NCBI GenBank assembly: GCA_041485845.1
Contig: JBGPKH010000090.1
Coordinates: forward strand, 1-19,229
DNA length: 19,229 nucleotides
Origin: OMOG01 sp041485845
Lineage (GTDB): Bacteria; Acidobacteriota; Terriglobia; Bryobacterales; Bryobacteraceae
Direction of reading: 5' to 3'
In this document: positions 6,060 to 14,625 of the stretch, piece by piece
How the letters are laid out: each line of letters starts with the position of its first letter
How positions within the stretch are numbered: position 1 is the stretch's first letter
The notes under the pieces: model-generated
The model's database searches: none
Told to the model about the DNA's origin: nothing
What the model saw: the letters and a program-made list of their open reading frames with translations, nothing else
Program-made: the position numbers and the translations under genes

Positions 6060-7481
6060 ATGCGGGTAACGGTAATCGGAACGGGGTATGTGGGTACGGT
6101 CACGGGAGCGTGTCTTTCCTACCTGGGACACCAGGTAACGTGCGTGGATACCGATGCTTCGAAGATCGCGACGCTGCAACGGGGCGAATCGCCCATTTAC
6201 GAACCACACCTGGAAACCATGCTGTCGCTGGCCGCGGCGCGGGGCGGGATCGAGTTCACTACGGAACTGGCGCCGGCGGTGGCGCGCAGCGAGGTGATTT
6301 TTATCGCGGTGGGAACCCCGCCGCTGCCCAACGGCGAAGCCAACCTGGAGTATCTGGAGGCCGCGGCCCAGAGCACGGGCGCTGCCATGGACGACGCGCG
6401 TTTTCGCGTCGTGGTCAACAAGTCCACGGTGCCGGTGGGCTCCGGCAATCTGGTGGAGACGCTGGTGCGGGAAGGCATCGCAGAGGCGCGGCCGGGCGAG
6501 CGGCGGAACATCCGCTTCGGCGTGGCCAGCAATCCCGAATTTCTGCGCGAGGGCACCGCGGTGGCCGACTCGCTCTATCCCGACCGCATCGTGGTAGGCG
6601 CGTCCGACAGCCAAACGCTGGATGTGATGCGCGAATTGTACGGGCCGCTCGAGGCGCAGAGTTTCGATCCGCCTCCCGGCGTGCCGCGGCCGGCGTCGAT
6701 GAAAAGCGCGCCGCTGTTCACCACGTCGCTGACCAGCGCGGAGATGATCAAGTACGCCGCCAATGCATTCCTGGCGATGAAGATCGGGTTCGCCAACGAG
6801 ATCGCCAACATCTGCGAGCGGGTGGGCGCGGAGGCCACGGAAGTGATGAGCGGGATCGGGATGGACTCGCGCATCGGGTCGAAGTTCCTCAACCCCGGAG
6901 TGGGATGGGGCGGCAGTTGTTTCGGGAAGGATATCCAGGCGCTGCTGCACACCGCGCGCGAGTATGGCTACACGGGCAAGCTGCTGCAGGCTTCGTTCGA
7001 TGTGAACTGCGAACAACGGCAGATGGTGATTCAAAAGTTGCAGGAGAAGCTGCGCATTCTGAAGGGCCGGACGATCGGTCTGCTGGGGCTGGCGTTCAAG
7101 CCGGATACGGACGATCTGCGCGACGCTCCCAGCCTGTACCTGGCGGGGCGTCTTCTGCAAATGGGGGCGCGGGTGCGGGCCTACGACCCCATCGCCATGC
7201 CGGCCTGCAAGAAACAGCAGCCGGAACTGAAGATCCGGTATTGCGACTCGGCGCTGGAACTGGCGGCGGATGCCGACGCCCTGGTGCTGGTGACGGAATG
7301 GCAGGAGTTTCGCGGGCTCGACCTGGCGGGGCTGGCGCGCGCGATGGCTACTCCGGTGTTGGTGGATGGCCGCAACCTGTTCCAACCGGAGGCCGCCCTG
7401 GCTGCGGGCTTCGATTACACGGGAATCGGCCGGGCGGGGCGGCTGCTGGCAGCAAAGAAGAATGCGGATTCCGATCAATGA
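6060..7481 (+). CDS. ugd: UDP-glucose 6-dehydrogenase
   Basis: This 473-residue protein oxidises UDP-glucose to UDP-glucuronate with two NAD+, supplying uronic acid and pentose donors for capsule or surface polysaccharide. The N-terminal Rossmann motif is VIGTGYVGTVTG (residues 5-16). The central helix domain has TSLTSAEMIKYAANAFLAMK, and GGSCFGKD carries the catalytic Cys at residue 287. The C-terminal Rossmann domain contains LLGLAFKPDTDDLRDAPS. The length is normal for the bacterial family. ATG 6060 is chosen because it begins directly at the Rossmann strand; the open frame extends to 5820 but that part is not conserved. The last 20 bases overlap the next gene, so the two are probably translationally coupled. 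Confidence 0.95.
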   Translation: MRVTVIGTGYVGTVTGACLSYLGHQVTCVDTDASKIATLQRGESPIYEPHLETMLSLAAARGGIEFTTELAPAVARSEVIFIAVGTPPLPNGEANLEYLEAAAQSTGAAMDDARFRVVVNKSTVPVGSGNLVETLVREGIAEARPGERRNIRFGVASNPEFLREGTAVADSLYPDRIVVGASDSQTLDVMRELYGPLEAQSFDPPPGVPRPASMKSAPLFTTSLTSAEMIKYAANAFLAMKIGFANEIANICERVGAEATEVMSGIGMDSRIGSKFLNPGVGWGGSCFGKDIQALLHTAREYGYTGKLLQASFDVNCEQRQMVIQKLQEKLRILKGRTIGLLGLAFKPDTDDLRDAPSLYLAGRLLQMGARVRAYDPIAMPACKKQQPELKIRYCDSALELAADADALVLVTEWQEFRGLDLAGLARAMATPVLVDGRNLFQPEAALAAGFDYTGIGRAGRLLAAKKNADSDQ

Positions 7482-8556
7482 CCTGAAGCGCCACCATGAG
7501 CCGCTGGCGAGTGAGCTGGCGGCCGCGGTGAACCGGGTGGTGTCTCGCGGGTGGTACATTCTGGGGCCGGAGGTGGAGGCCTTCGAAACGGAGTTCGCGC
7601 GCTACTGCGGCGTGCCGCACTCGATCGGCGTGGCGAACGGCACGGACGCGCTGGAACTGGCGCTGCGGGCGGTCGCGATCGGGCCGGGGTCGGAAGTGGC
7701 CACGGTGGCCAACGCGGGGATGTACAGCACCACGGCCATCCTCCGGGCCGGCGCCATGCCGGTGTACGTGGACGTGGATGAGCGGTCGATGACCATGAGC
7801 CCCGCGGCGTTGCGTTCGGTGATGTCCGCGGACACGGCTGCGGTGATTGCGACGCACTTGTACGGGCAAATGGCGGAGGTGGAAGCGCTGCGGGACATTG
7901 CCGAGCGCGAGAACATCCCGGTGATCGAGGACTGCGCCCAGGCGCACGGCGCCGAACGGGCGGGGCGGAAGAGCGGAAGCCGGGGCACGCTGGGGTGCTT
8001 CAGCTTCTACCCCACCAAGAATCTCGGGGCCTTGGGGGATGGCGGGGCGATTGTGACCGCGGATGCGTCGCTCGCCGCGAAGGTCCGGGCGCTGCGGCAG
8101 TATGGGTGGACGGCCAAGTATCGATCGACGGTCGCGGGCGGAAGGAACAGCCGTCTGGATGAGATGCAGGCCGCCGTGCTGCGAGCCAAGCTGCCGCACC
8201 TGGATGGTTGGAACGAGCGGCGGCGGGAGATCGCGCGGATGTACGGCGAGGCGCTGGCGGGCTCGGGTTTGACGCTGCCGTCCGGAGATCGCGACTACGT
8301 GGCCCACCTGTATGTGATCCGGTCGGCGCAACGGGAGCGGATTCGGAATGCATTGGCCGCGGCAGGAATCGGCACGGACGTGCACTATCCGGTGCCCGAT
8401 CACTGGCAGGACTCCGTGCGGGGAGTGGCATTTCGGGGGACGGATTTGCCGGTGACGGAGGCATGTGCCGGCGAAGTGTTGACGCTGCCGTGCTTCCCGG
8501 AGATGACGGATGGGGAGGTCGCGGAAGTGGCTCGGGCTGTGGCGGAGGCGGCGTGA
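7462..8556 (+). CDS. DegT/DnrJ/EryC1/StrS-family PLP-dependent sugar aminotransferase
   Basis: This 364-residue protein transfers an amino group to a nucleotide-linked keto-sugar. It starts MRIPINDLKRHHEPLASEL, has the usual WYILGPEVEAFE (residues 29-40) and GVANGTDALELAL, the acidic pair EDCAQAHGA, and the PLP-binding lysine K186 in FSFYPTKNLGALGDGGAI. GWTAKYRSTVAGGRNSRLDE and DVHYPVPDHWQ also fit the family, and the protein resembles 3-amino-sugar transaminases such as FdtB/QdtB. The start at 7462 lies within the dehydrogenase gene (20-base overlap), the only start giving the conserved N-terminus. The keto-sugar substrate cannot be told from sequence. With the dehydrogenase and methyltransferase it suggests a short surface-glycan or modified-sugar module. 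Confidence 0.88.
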   Translation: MRIPINDLKRHHEPLASELAAAVNRVVSRGWYILGPEVEAFETEFARYCGVPHSIGVANGTDALELALRAVAIGPGSEVATVANAGMYSTTAILRAGAMPVYVDVDERSMTMSPAALRSVMSADTAAVIATHLYGQMAEVEALRDIAERENIPVIEDCAQAHGAERAGRKSGSRGTLGCFSFYPTKNLGALGDGGAIVTADASLAAKVRALRQYGWTAKYRSTVAGGRNSRLDEMQAAVLRAKLPHLDGWNERRREIARMYGEALAGSGLTLPSGDRDYVAHLYVIRSAQRERIRNALAAAGIGTDVHYPVPDHWQDSVRGVAFRGTDLPVTEACAGEVLTLPCFPEMTDGEVAEVARAVAEAA

Positions 8557-8616
8557 GGGCGGGAAACGGGGGTGAGCATTCTCCGGTAGCACCACTGCCG
8601 AGGCGGTATCGGTACT

Positions 8617-8642
8617 GGTGTGGCCCACTTGTGGGCCACACC
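8617..8642. repeat. Strong palindrome with 12-base arms
   Basis: GGTGTGGCCCAC (8617-8628), a TT loop, and GTGGGCCACACC (8631-8642) form a perfect hairpin 61 bases after the aminotransferase stop. There is no T-run after it, so it is either a factor-assisted terminator for the surface-sugar genes or a dispersed palindromic repeat. Confidence 0.6.
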
Positions 8643-9104
8643 GTGAGCCACGTCTGGCAAGGCTATGCGGCGAGACTTTTCTTATTATTTGGCAAGCTCC
8701 AAGGGTCGGACCGTGTGCTCCGGGAGGGCACTCCGGGTCAGCCAAATAGTGAATTCAAACTTACGAACATGTGCAGTCTGTCAGACTGGGAACTCTCCCT
8801 TCGCGGGCAACTGATCGCAACCTCAAACTCCCGTGGGCGAATTCGAGAGCGAGGCCTTCGGTTGCTCCTCGGACGGCGACTTCAGTTGGCGGAGATCGAT
8901 GAGTTCTCACGTTCCACTCGTTGGTCCTTCACGCAAGAATTGGTCCTGAAGACGGAGACGATGCCGCATTGCCGCTCGCGGCGGCCACATTGGTTATTGC
9001 GAACCCCGCAGGGAGATTGGCCGCCCGTCATCTTGCGAGGCACAAGCTCGAAGTGGCAGGGTCGAAACGGCTATGAAGACCTGGACTGAAGGACCGGAGC
9101 CAAA
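8643..9104. other. Gene-free stretch before the transporter gene
   Basis: About 460 bases of lower GC than the flanking genes. One + strand frame is open through this region, but its peptide has no ribosome binding site, no family resemblance and odd composition. A second + frame near the end (about 8938-9074) has a coding-like, alanine-rich peptide (DDAALPLAAATLVIANPAGR) that could be the tail of a decayed gene, which I cannot name. The promoter of the carbohydrate-use operon should lie here, but no clear -35/-10 pair is seen. Confidence 0.4.
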
Positions 9105-10307
9105 GTGAATTCGCGCGCCTGGGGAATTGTCGCCCTCGTCACCGCGGCCATCGCGATCAGCTATTTCGACCGCCAGACGCTGCCCGTCGCCATCGCCGCC
9201 ATCCAGCGCGACATCCCCATCTCCAATACGCAGTTCTCGCAGCTTCAGGCGGCCTTCCTCATCGCTTACGCCGTGATGTACGCGGGCGGCGGCAAGCTGA
9301 TCGACGCGCTCGGCGCCCGCGCGGGTTTTCTGGTCATCATGGTGTGGTGGTCGTTGGCCTGCGCGAGCCATGGCCTGGCGACGGGCTTCCGGACGCTCGC
9401 CGCCAGCCGGTTCCTTCTCGGCATGGGCGAGGGCGGCGGATTCCCGGCGGCTACCAAAGCCGTGGCCGAATGGTTCCCCGTGCGCGACCGATCGACGGCC
9501 ATGGGGATCATCAACGCCGGGACCGCGGTGGGCGCGGTGCTCGCTACGCCGGCCACCGCCGCCATCGTCACCGCGCTGGGCTGGCGGTGGGTCTTCTTTC
9601 TTTCGGGCGCCGCCGGATTGCTGTGGACCGCCTGGTGGCTGCACGATTACCGCTCGCCCACGATCCAGGCCGGCGGCAAGACCGAAAGCGCGGTGCCCTG
9701 GTTCCGCTTGCTGAGCTATCCACAAGTCTGGGGACTGGTCTCCGCCAAATTCCTCAGCGACGCCGCCTGGTACTTCTATCTCTTCTGGCTGCCCAAGTAT
9801 CTCTATGATGCCCGCGGCTTTGACATCAAGCAGGTGGGCTACTTCGCGTGGATTCCGTATGCCGCTTCGGGTGTCGGGAGCATCGCCGGCGGCTGGTTTT
9901 CGAGCCGCCTCATCCGTGGCGGCTACTCCGTCAACCGGTCGCGCAAGATCGCGCTCGGCGCGAGCGCGGCGGTGATGCCGCTGATCCTGTTCGTCACGCA
10001 GGCGCCGGTGCATTGGGCCATCGTGCTGTTTTGCATCGCGTTCTTCGGGCAGCAGTCGTGGTCCACGCTGGTGATGATTCTGCCCACCGATCTGTTTCCG
10101 CGCTCGGCCGTGGGATCGGTGGCCGGGCTGGTGGGATTCGGAGGTGCTATGGGCGGCCTGGTGTTCGGGCTGGTGGTGGGGTACATGCTCGATCACGGCT
10201 TCGGATACGGACGCGTCTTCGCCCTCGTCGGCACGTTCCATGTGGCGGCGTTCTGCGTGATCCTGTCGGCCATCCGGAAAGTGGAGCCGGTGTTGGTGCA
10301 GGATTAG
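9105..10307 (+). CDS. MFS transporter, hexuronate (ACS/ExuT-like) type
   Basis: A 400-residue inner-membrane carrier of the major facilitator superfamily with about 12 hydrophobic segments. SYFDRQTLPVAIAAIQRD in TM1 and the following loop, GGKLIDALGARAGF between TM2 and TM3 (the GxxxDxxGxR-type MFS motif) and FLLGMGEGGGFPAATKAVAE in TM4 are typical of the anion:cation symporter family, which includes galacturonate/glucuronate carriers (ExuT). The GTG at 9105 is preceded by GGAG (9096-9099) and gives the normal N-terminus. The gene ends 3 bases before the second GH2 gene, so they form one operon. Uptake of galacturonate, glucuronate or their oligomers from pectin is the likely role; the precise substrate is inferred. 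Confidence 0.88.
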   Translation: MNSRAWGIVALVTAAIAISYFDRQTLPVAIAAIQRDIPISNTQFSQLQAAFLIAYAVMYAGGGKLIDALGARAGFLVIMVWWSLACASHGLATGFRTLAASRFLLGMGEGGGFPAATKAVAEWFPVRDRSTAMGIINAGTAVGAVLATPATAAIVTALGWRWVFFLSGAAGLLWTAWWLHDYRSPTIQAGGKTESAVPWFRLLSYPQVWGLVSAKFLSDAAWYFYLFWLPKYLYDARGFDIKQVGYFAWIPYAASGVGSIAGGWFSSRLIRGGYSVNRSRKIALGASAAVMPLILFVTQAPVHWAIVLFCIAFFGQQSWSTLVMILPTDLFPRSAVGSVAGLVGFGGAMGGLVFGLVVGYMLDHGFGYGRVFALVGTFHVAAFCVILSAIRKVEPVLVQD

Positions 10308-10310
10308 AAT

Positions 10311-12662
10311 ATGGGACCCAAGTTATCGTTTGCCACCTTGTTGCTTGCGGCGGCTCAGGTAGCCGCCGCCGGCACTACTATGTCCTTCGATCGCGATTGG
10401 CGCTTTTTCAAAGGCGACGCCGCAGGCGCCGAGAGCCCGGCCTTCGCCGACGCCGCGTGGCGCAAGCTCGACGTGCCCCACGACTGGAGCATCGAAGGCC
10501 CCTTCGACGAGAAAAATCCCACGCGAGGCGCCGGCGGTTTTCTGCCCGCGGGTGTCGGCTGGTACCGCAAGAGCTTCACCGTGCCTCCGGGCTACGCCAA
10601 GCGGCGCGTGTTTATCGACTTCGATGGCGTGATGGCCAACAGCGACGTGTGGATCAACGGCTTCCACCTGGGGAAGCGGCCGTATGGGTACGTGAGCTTC
10701 CGCTACGAGCTCACCGGGCGCCTGAACTTCGGCAAGCTGAACGTGCTGGCGGTGCGTGCCGACAATGCGGGTCAGCCGGCGTCGCGGTGGTACACGGGCG
10801 CGGGGATTTACCGCCATGTGAAGCTGGTGGCCACCGACCCGGTGCACTTCGAACACTGGGGCACCGCGGTGACCACGCCGCAGGTGGCGTCGGAACGGTC
10901 ACTCGTCCAAGTGAGCAGCGAGGTGGTGAACCAGGGCGACACCGCGAAGATCGTGACGGTGGACTGGACGATTCTCGCAGTTGACGGGCGGCGGGCCGGG
11001 GACACGCGGAGCGCGCCGCAATCCGTGGAACCGGGAAAGGCCGCGGTGTTCAAGGGAACGATCGTGGTAGATATGCCCGATATCTGGACCCTGGAGCACC
11101 CGGTGATCTCGCGGGCGGTCATGCGCATACGCGCGGGGAATGACATCGTGGATGAAGAGACCGTCCCGTTCGGCATTCGCGAATTCCACTTCGACCCCGA
11201 CACCGGCTTCTGGCTCAACGGCAGAAGCTTCAAGATCAAGGGCGTCTGCCTGCACCACGACGCCGGCGGCCTGGGTGCGGCGGTTCCCCTGCGCGCCTGG
11301 GAGCGCCGCCTGGAAACCCTGAAGCAGGCGGGCGTGAACGCCATCCGAACCGCGCACAACCCCGCGGCGCCGGAGTTCCTGGATCTCTGCGACCGCATGG
11401 GTTTCCTGGTAATGGACGAGATGTTTGACGCCTGGACCGTGGCCAAGAATCCGTACGACTACCACCTCTATTTCCGCGAGTGGTCGCACATCGACACCCG
11501 CGACACGGTGCGCCGCGATCGCAATCACCCCAGCATCATCCTCTACAGCGCGGGCAATGAAATTCACGACACGCCCAAGCCGGATCTCGCCAAGAAGATC
11601 CTCAAGGGACTGGTCGAGGTCTTCCACGCTAACGATCCGTCGCGGCCCGTGACCCAGGCGCTGTTCCGGCCCAACGTCAGCCACGATTACGACAACGGGC
11701 TGGCCGATATGCTCGACGTCATCGGCCAGAACTATCGCGAGAACGAAATCCTCGCGGCGCACCAGGCGAAGGCGACCCGCAAGATCGTCGGCACCGAAAA
11801 TCAGCACGGACGCGGCGTGTGGCTGGCGTTGCGCGACAACCCGCCGTACGCCGGGCAGTTCTTGTGGGCGGGCATCGACTACCTCGGTGAATCGCGCGCC
11901 TGGCCGGCGGTGGGCGCGTCCTCGGGCCTGCTGGATCACACCGGCGCGATGAAGCCACTCGCCTACGAGCGCCAGAGCTGGTGGTCGGAGCAACCCATGG
12001 TGTATATCGCTCGCCGTGTGGCGCCGCGGCAGGCCGCTCCGGCCGATCCCGGTTACGAGCCCGGTGTGCCGCGGCAGATCCAGACGCTGTTCTCCGACTG
12101 GACACCGGCGAACCCCGGCGCGCAGAACGTCGAGGTGTACAGCAATTGCGAGGAGGTGGAACTGCTGCTCAACGGCAAGTCGCTGGGCTCGAAGCCGCGT
12201 CCGGCGGACGACTCGGCGCGCACGTGGCCGGCGTCGTTCGAGCCGGGCACGATTCAGGCGATCGGCAGGAGCAAGGGCCAGGCCGTGGCGAAGCATGAGC
12301 TCCGTACCGCGGGGAAGGCGGTCAATATCTTGCTCAAGGCAGACCGCAGCAAGCTGGCGGCGGATTGGGACGACGTATCGTATGTCACCGCTACCGTGGT
12401 GGACGCAAACGGCGTGCCGGTGCCGGGCGCGGACCATTTGATCGGCTTCAAGATCGTGGGCCCGGGCGCGATCGCCGCGGTGGATAGCGCGGACAACGCC
12501 AGCCACCAGCCTTTCCAGGCGTCCGAGCGGCGGGCGTTCCAGGGCTGGTGCGTCGCCGTGCTGAAGGCCAGCGCGCCCGCCGGCCGGATCGTGGTGACGG
12601 CGTCAGCGCCCGGTTTGACCGCGTCCAGCATTACAATCGAAGCGATACGAGGAAAAAGATAG
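10311..12662 (+). CDS. Secreted GH2 family glycosidase, second paralogue
   Basis: This 783-residue GH2 enzyme begins with a signal peptide (about residues 1-20, ending AAQVAAA). It shares the plan of the enzyme at 2374-4866: sugar-binding domain opening with DRDWRFFKGDAAGAESPAF, Ig-like domain, TIM barrel, DUF4982-like domain (VEVYSNCEEVELLLNGKSLG) and a C-terminal GH2_C5-like Ig domain (SKLAADWDDVSYVTATVVDA). The acid/base is E417 in LYSAGNEIHDT and the nucleophile is E496 in KIVGTENQHG. The nucleophile context differs from the first paralogue (GTENQ against GAETAS), so the two may act on different linkages or substrates. It starts 3 bases after the transporter and ends 9 bases before the acetylesterase. 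In this setting removal of galactose or glucuronate side groups from rhamnogalacturonan is likely. Confidence 0.9.
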   Translation: MGPKLSFATLLLAAAQVAAAGTTMSFDRDWRFFKGDAAGAESPAFADAAWRKLDVPHDWSIEGPFDEKNPTRGAGGFLPAGVGWYRKSFTVPPGYAKRRVFIDFDGVMANSDVWINGFHLGKRPYGYVSFRYELTGRLNFGKLNVLAVRADNAGQPASRWYTGAGIYRHVKLVATDPVHFEHWGTAVTTPQVASERSLVQVSSEVVNQGDTAKIVTVDWTILAVDGRRAGDTRSAPQSVEPGKAAVFKGTIVVDMPDIWTLEHPVISRAVMRIRAGNDIVDEETVPFGIREFHFDPDTGFWLNGRSFKIKGVCLHHDAGGLGAAVPLRAWERRLETLKQAGVNAIRTAHNPAAPEFLDLCDRMGFLVMDEMFDAWTVAKNPYDYHLYFREWSHIDTRDTVRRDRNHPSIILYSAGNEIHDTPKPDLAKKILKGLVEVFHANDPSRPVTQALFRPNVSHDYDNGLADMLDVIGQNYRENEILAAHQAKATRKIVGTENQHGRGVWLALRDNPPYAGQFLWAGIDYLGESRAWPAVGASSGLLDHTGAMKPLAYERQSWWSEQPMVYIARRVAPRQAAPADPGYEPGVPRQIQTLFSDWTPANPGAQNVEVYSNCEEVELLLNGKSLGSKPRPADDSARTWPASFEPGTIQAIGRSKGQAVAKHELRTAGKAVNILLKADRSKLAADWDDVSYVTATVVDANGVPVPGADHLIGFKIVGPGAIAAVDSADNASHQPFQASERRAFQGWCVAVLKASAPAGRIVVTASAPGLTASSITIEAIRGKR

Positions 12663-12671
12663 GATGATAGG

Positions 12672-13874
12672 ATGCGAATTAGTGTTTGGGGTCTTCTCGT
12701 GGCGTGGGCGGCCGGCGCCCAGACTCCGGCCACTACGTTCAAGTTCGATTTCGAGTCGATCGCGCCGGATGCCATGTACAGCAAAGAGCGCGGCTACGGT
12801 TACGAGCGCGGCGCCGGCCCGAAGGATCCGTTCTACTTTTCGGTGGCGGTGCCGGAGGAAGGCAACTACAAGGTCACACTCACGCTGGGCAGTCACGAGG
12901 TGGACTCGGTCACCACGGTGAAGGCCGAGTTGCGCCGGCTGATGCTGGAGCGGGTCCGTGTGCCTGCCGGGAAATTCGAGACGCGGACTTTCATCGTCAA
13001 TGTGCGCACGCCAAAGATTCCTGGCGGCGGTGAGGTGCGGCTCAAGGACCGCGAGAAGACCTCGGAAGCGTGGGCCTGGGACAGCAGGCTGACACTCGAG
13101 TTCGCGGATACGCGCCCCGCGGTCGCCAGGATCGAGATTGAGAAAGCCGACCACATCCCGACGATCTATATCGCGGGCGATTCCACATCCACGGACCAGC
13201 CGCTCGAGCCTTTCAACAGTTGGGGGCAGATGCTGACCCGGTTCTTCAAGCCCGAGATCGCAATAGCGAACCATGGGGAATCCGGCGAGTCGCTGCGCGG
13301 ATTTATCGGCGAGCGCCGGCTGGAAAAGTTGATGAGCGTGATCAAACCCGGAGACTGGCTGTTCGTCCAGATGGGGCACAACGACCAGAAGGAGCGCGTC
13401 GAAGGCGTCGGCGCGTTTACTACGTATAAGGCGGATCTGAAGCGGTTCGTCAAAGAAGCGCGCGAGCACGGCGCGACGCCTGTGCTGATTACTTCGATGC
13501 ACCGCTTGAATTTCGCCCCGGACGGGACGATCGTCAACACGCTGGGCGATTATCCGGAGGCGGTGCGGCAGGCGGCCCAGGAAGAGAACGTCGCGCTTAT
13601 CGATCTGAACGCGATGAGCAAGCCGTTCTACGAAGCGCTCGGTCCCGAGGACGCGCACAAGGCGTTCGCCGGAGACGACAAGACGCACCACTCCGACTAC
13701 GGCAGCTACGAGCTGGCGAAGTGCATCGTGCAGGGGATCAAGGATGCCAAGCTGCCGCTCGTTAGGTATTTGGTGGACCTCGCGCCGTTCGATCCCGCGC
13801 ACCCGGATCCCGTGGAGAAGTTCGATGTGCCGGCGGAGCCGCGGCGGCGGGCGGAGGCTCCTTATGGGAAGTAG
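12672..13874 (+). CDS. Rhamnogalacturonan acetylesterase, CE12-type SGNH hydrolase
   Basis: This 400-residue secreted esterase removes acetyl groups from galacturonate residues of rhamnogalacturonan-I. A signal peptide covers about residues 1-16 (ending AAGA). An N-terminal beta-sandwich-like domain (about 20-155, FKFDFESIAPDAMYSKERGY) is the usual partner of the bacterial CE12 catalytic domain. The catalytic domain starts at PTIYIAGDSTS with Ser171, includes block III in MGHND (Asn237), and ends with D336 and H339 in GDDKTHHSDYG, the SGNH DxxH pair. The start ATG 12672 is 9 bases after the GH2 stop, so it belongs to the transporter operon. A second, truncated esterase gene follows after 64 bases. 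Confidence 0.9.
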   Translation: MRISVWGLLVAWAAGAQTPATTFKFDFESIAPDAMYSKERGYGYERGAGPKDPFYFSVAVPEEGNYKVTLTLGSHEVDSVTTVKAELRRLMLERVRVPAGKFETRTFIVNVRTPKIPGGGEVRLKDREKTSEAWAWDSRLTLEFADTRPAVARIEIEKADHIPTIYIAGDSTSTDQPLEPFNSWGQMLTRFFKPEIAIANHGESGESLRGFIGERRLEKLMSVIKPGDWLFVQMGHNDQKERVEGVGAFTTYKADLKRFVKEAREHGATPVLITSMHRLNFAPDGTIVNTLGDYPEAVRQAAQEENVALIDLNAMSKPFYEALGPEDAHKAFAGDDKTHHSDYGSYELAKCIVQGIKDAKLPLVRYLVDLAPFDPAHPDPVEKFDVPAEPRRRAEAPYGK

Positions 13875-13894
13875 GCGTCTGCGTCTCCGGGGCG

Positions 13895-13919
13895 GGTTGA
13901 CAACCAGGTTGACAACCTG
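13895..13919. repeat. Two adjacent GGTTGACAACC palindromes
   Basis: GGTTGACAACC occurs at 13895-13905 and again at 13907-13917. The second is extended to CAGGTTG-A-CAACCTG (13905-13919). The core matches GGTTGGCAACC at 120-130, the first hairpin of the cluster near the start of the window. The two lie between the intact and the truncated acetylesterase genes. Confidence 0.6.
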
Positions 13920-13938
13920 CCCCAGGGCGCCGGGTAGG

Positions 13939-14120
13939 GTGCGCGGGGCGTGGTTATCCGGAGTTCTGATGTTCGCGGGTCTGGCCTCCGCCCAGACGTC
14001 GAGCTTGCCCACAGTCTGGGTCGTTGGCGATTCCACGGCCAACAAAGCCAACCACCGCGCGTGGGCCGATCCGTTCGCCGCCTACTTCGACGCCGCCAAG
14101 ATCAACGTGCAGAACCGGGC
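13939..14120 (+). pseudogene. Truncated second SGNH/CE12-type esterase
   Basis: From GTG 13939 the frame gives a signal peptide (MRGAWLSGVLMFAGLASAQT) and then the start of an SGNH esterase: PTVWVVGDSTANKANHRAWA followed by DPFAAYFDAAKINVQNRA. The Ser of GDST and the 'WaDPFa.YFD..kinv.NrA' block are those of the small single-domain CE12 family, about 250 residues long. The similarity stops at about 14120, where 'RGGRSSRTF' would follow, and the rest (GHND and DxxH blocks) is gone. The frame stays open to 14343 but with an unrelated sequence that is antisense to a PIN-domain remnant. The gene was probably cut by a rearrangement that brought in the toxin-antitoxin debris. ATG 13969 is another possible start. 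Confidence 0.75.
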
Positions 14121-14204
14121 CGGGGCATTGTCGTCCTTCTTGCGGCCGCCCTCGGGCAGACTCCTTCGCGGCCGCTGCGCGGCGGAGTCACCTACAACCA
14201 GGAC

Positions 14205-14613
14205 TTCTGTTCGAGCGACGCACCCTTCCTGCTCGAAAATGGCGGTCATTCGTCAGCGCCTCCGTCAGACTTTCCCTGCCCATGGTCTGCATCGAAATGC
14301 AATCTGCCAGACTATAGCGTTTGTCGGGGCGCTGAGCGTATAGCTCCAGGCCAGCCAAAAAAGAGCCGCGGCTTTGCGGAATGACACGAATGACATGGCT
14401 TGCCAGAGTGCCCCGCACACTTTCCGCGACCTCTCGACGGATTTCCTCGTGTGCTATCGAGAAAAAGGTAGGTACTCGGCTAAGACTTCATCGGTTGTGA
14501 TGATCCACGATCCCGTCCGCTCGGCGGTGATCGCCAAGGCCCGCTGGTGCGCACTGTCGGTAAAATCGGCGAGGGCTATCCCAGTAGAAGGTGTCCGCGA
14601 AAAGAGCGGCCAC
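14205..14613 (-). pseudogene. VapC-like PIN-domain toxin, broken by three frameshifts
   Basis: Read on the minus strand from GTG 14613 the pieces form one PIN-domain protein. They are VAALFADTFYW, then (after dropping one base at about 14580) IALADFTDSAHQRALAITAE, GSWIITTDEVLAEYL, then (after adding one base in the A-run at 14462-14466) FFSIAHEEIRREVAESVRG, LYAQRPDKRYSLADCISMQT, EALTNDRHF, then (after dropping one base in 14236-14239) EQEG. The acidic residues of the PIN nuclease site are in place: D of FADTF, E of DEVLAEYL, D of YSLADC and D of TNDRHF. Three single-base indels, two in short homopolymers, mean it is dead unless they are sequence errors. Its neighbours on both sides are broken, which favours real decay. 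Confidence 0.75.
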
Positions 14614-14625
14614 GCGTCTCTTAAG

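Noticed and set aside
4863..7559. A very long minus-strand open frame opposite the methyltransferase and UDP-glucose dehydrogenase genes
   Set aside because: It is Arg/His/Pro-rich low-quality sequence antisense to well-supported genes, an effect of high GC.
14121..14230. A + strand peptide like a signal sequence (IVVLLAAALGQTPSRPLRGG) after the truncated esterase
   Set aside because: It lacks a start codon and overlaps the decayed minus-strand PIN locus and its flank; the similarity to a signal peptide is too weak to call a second gene.
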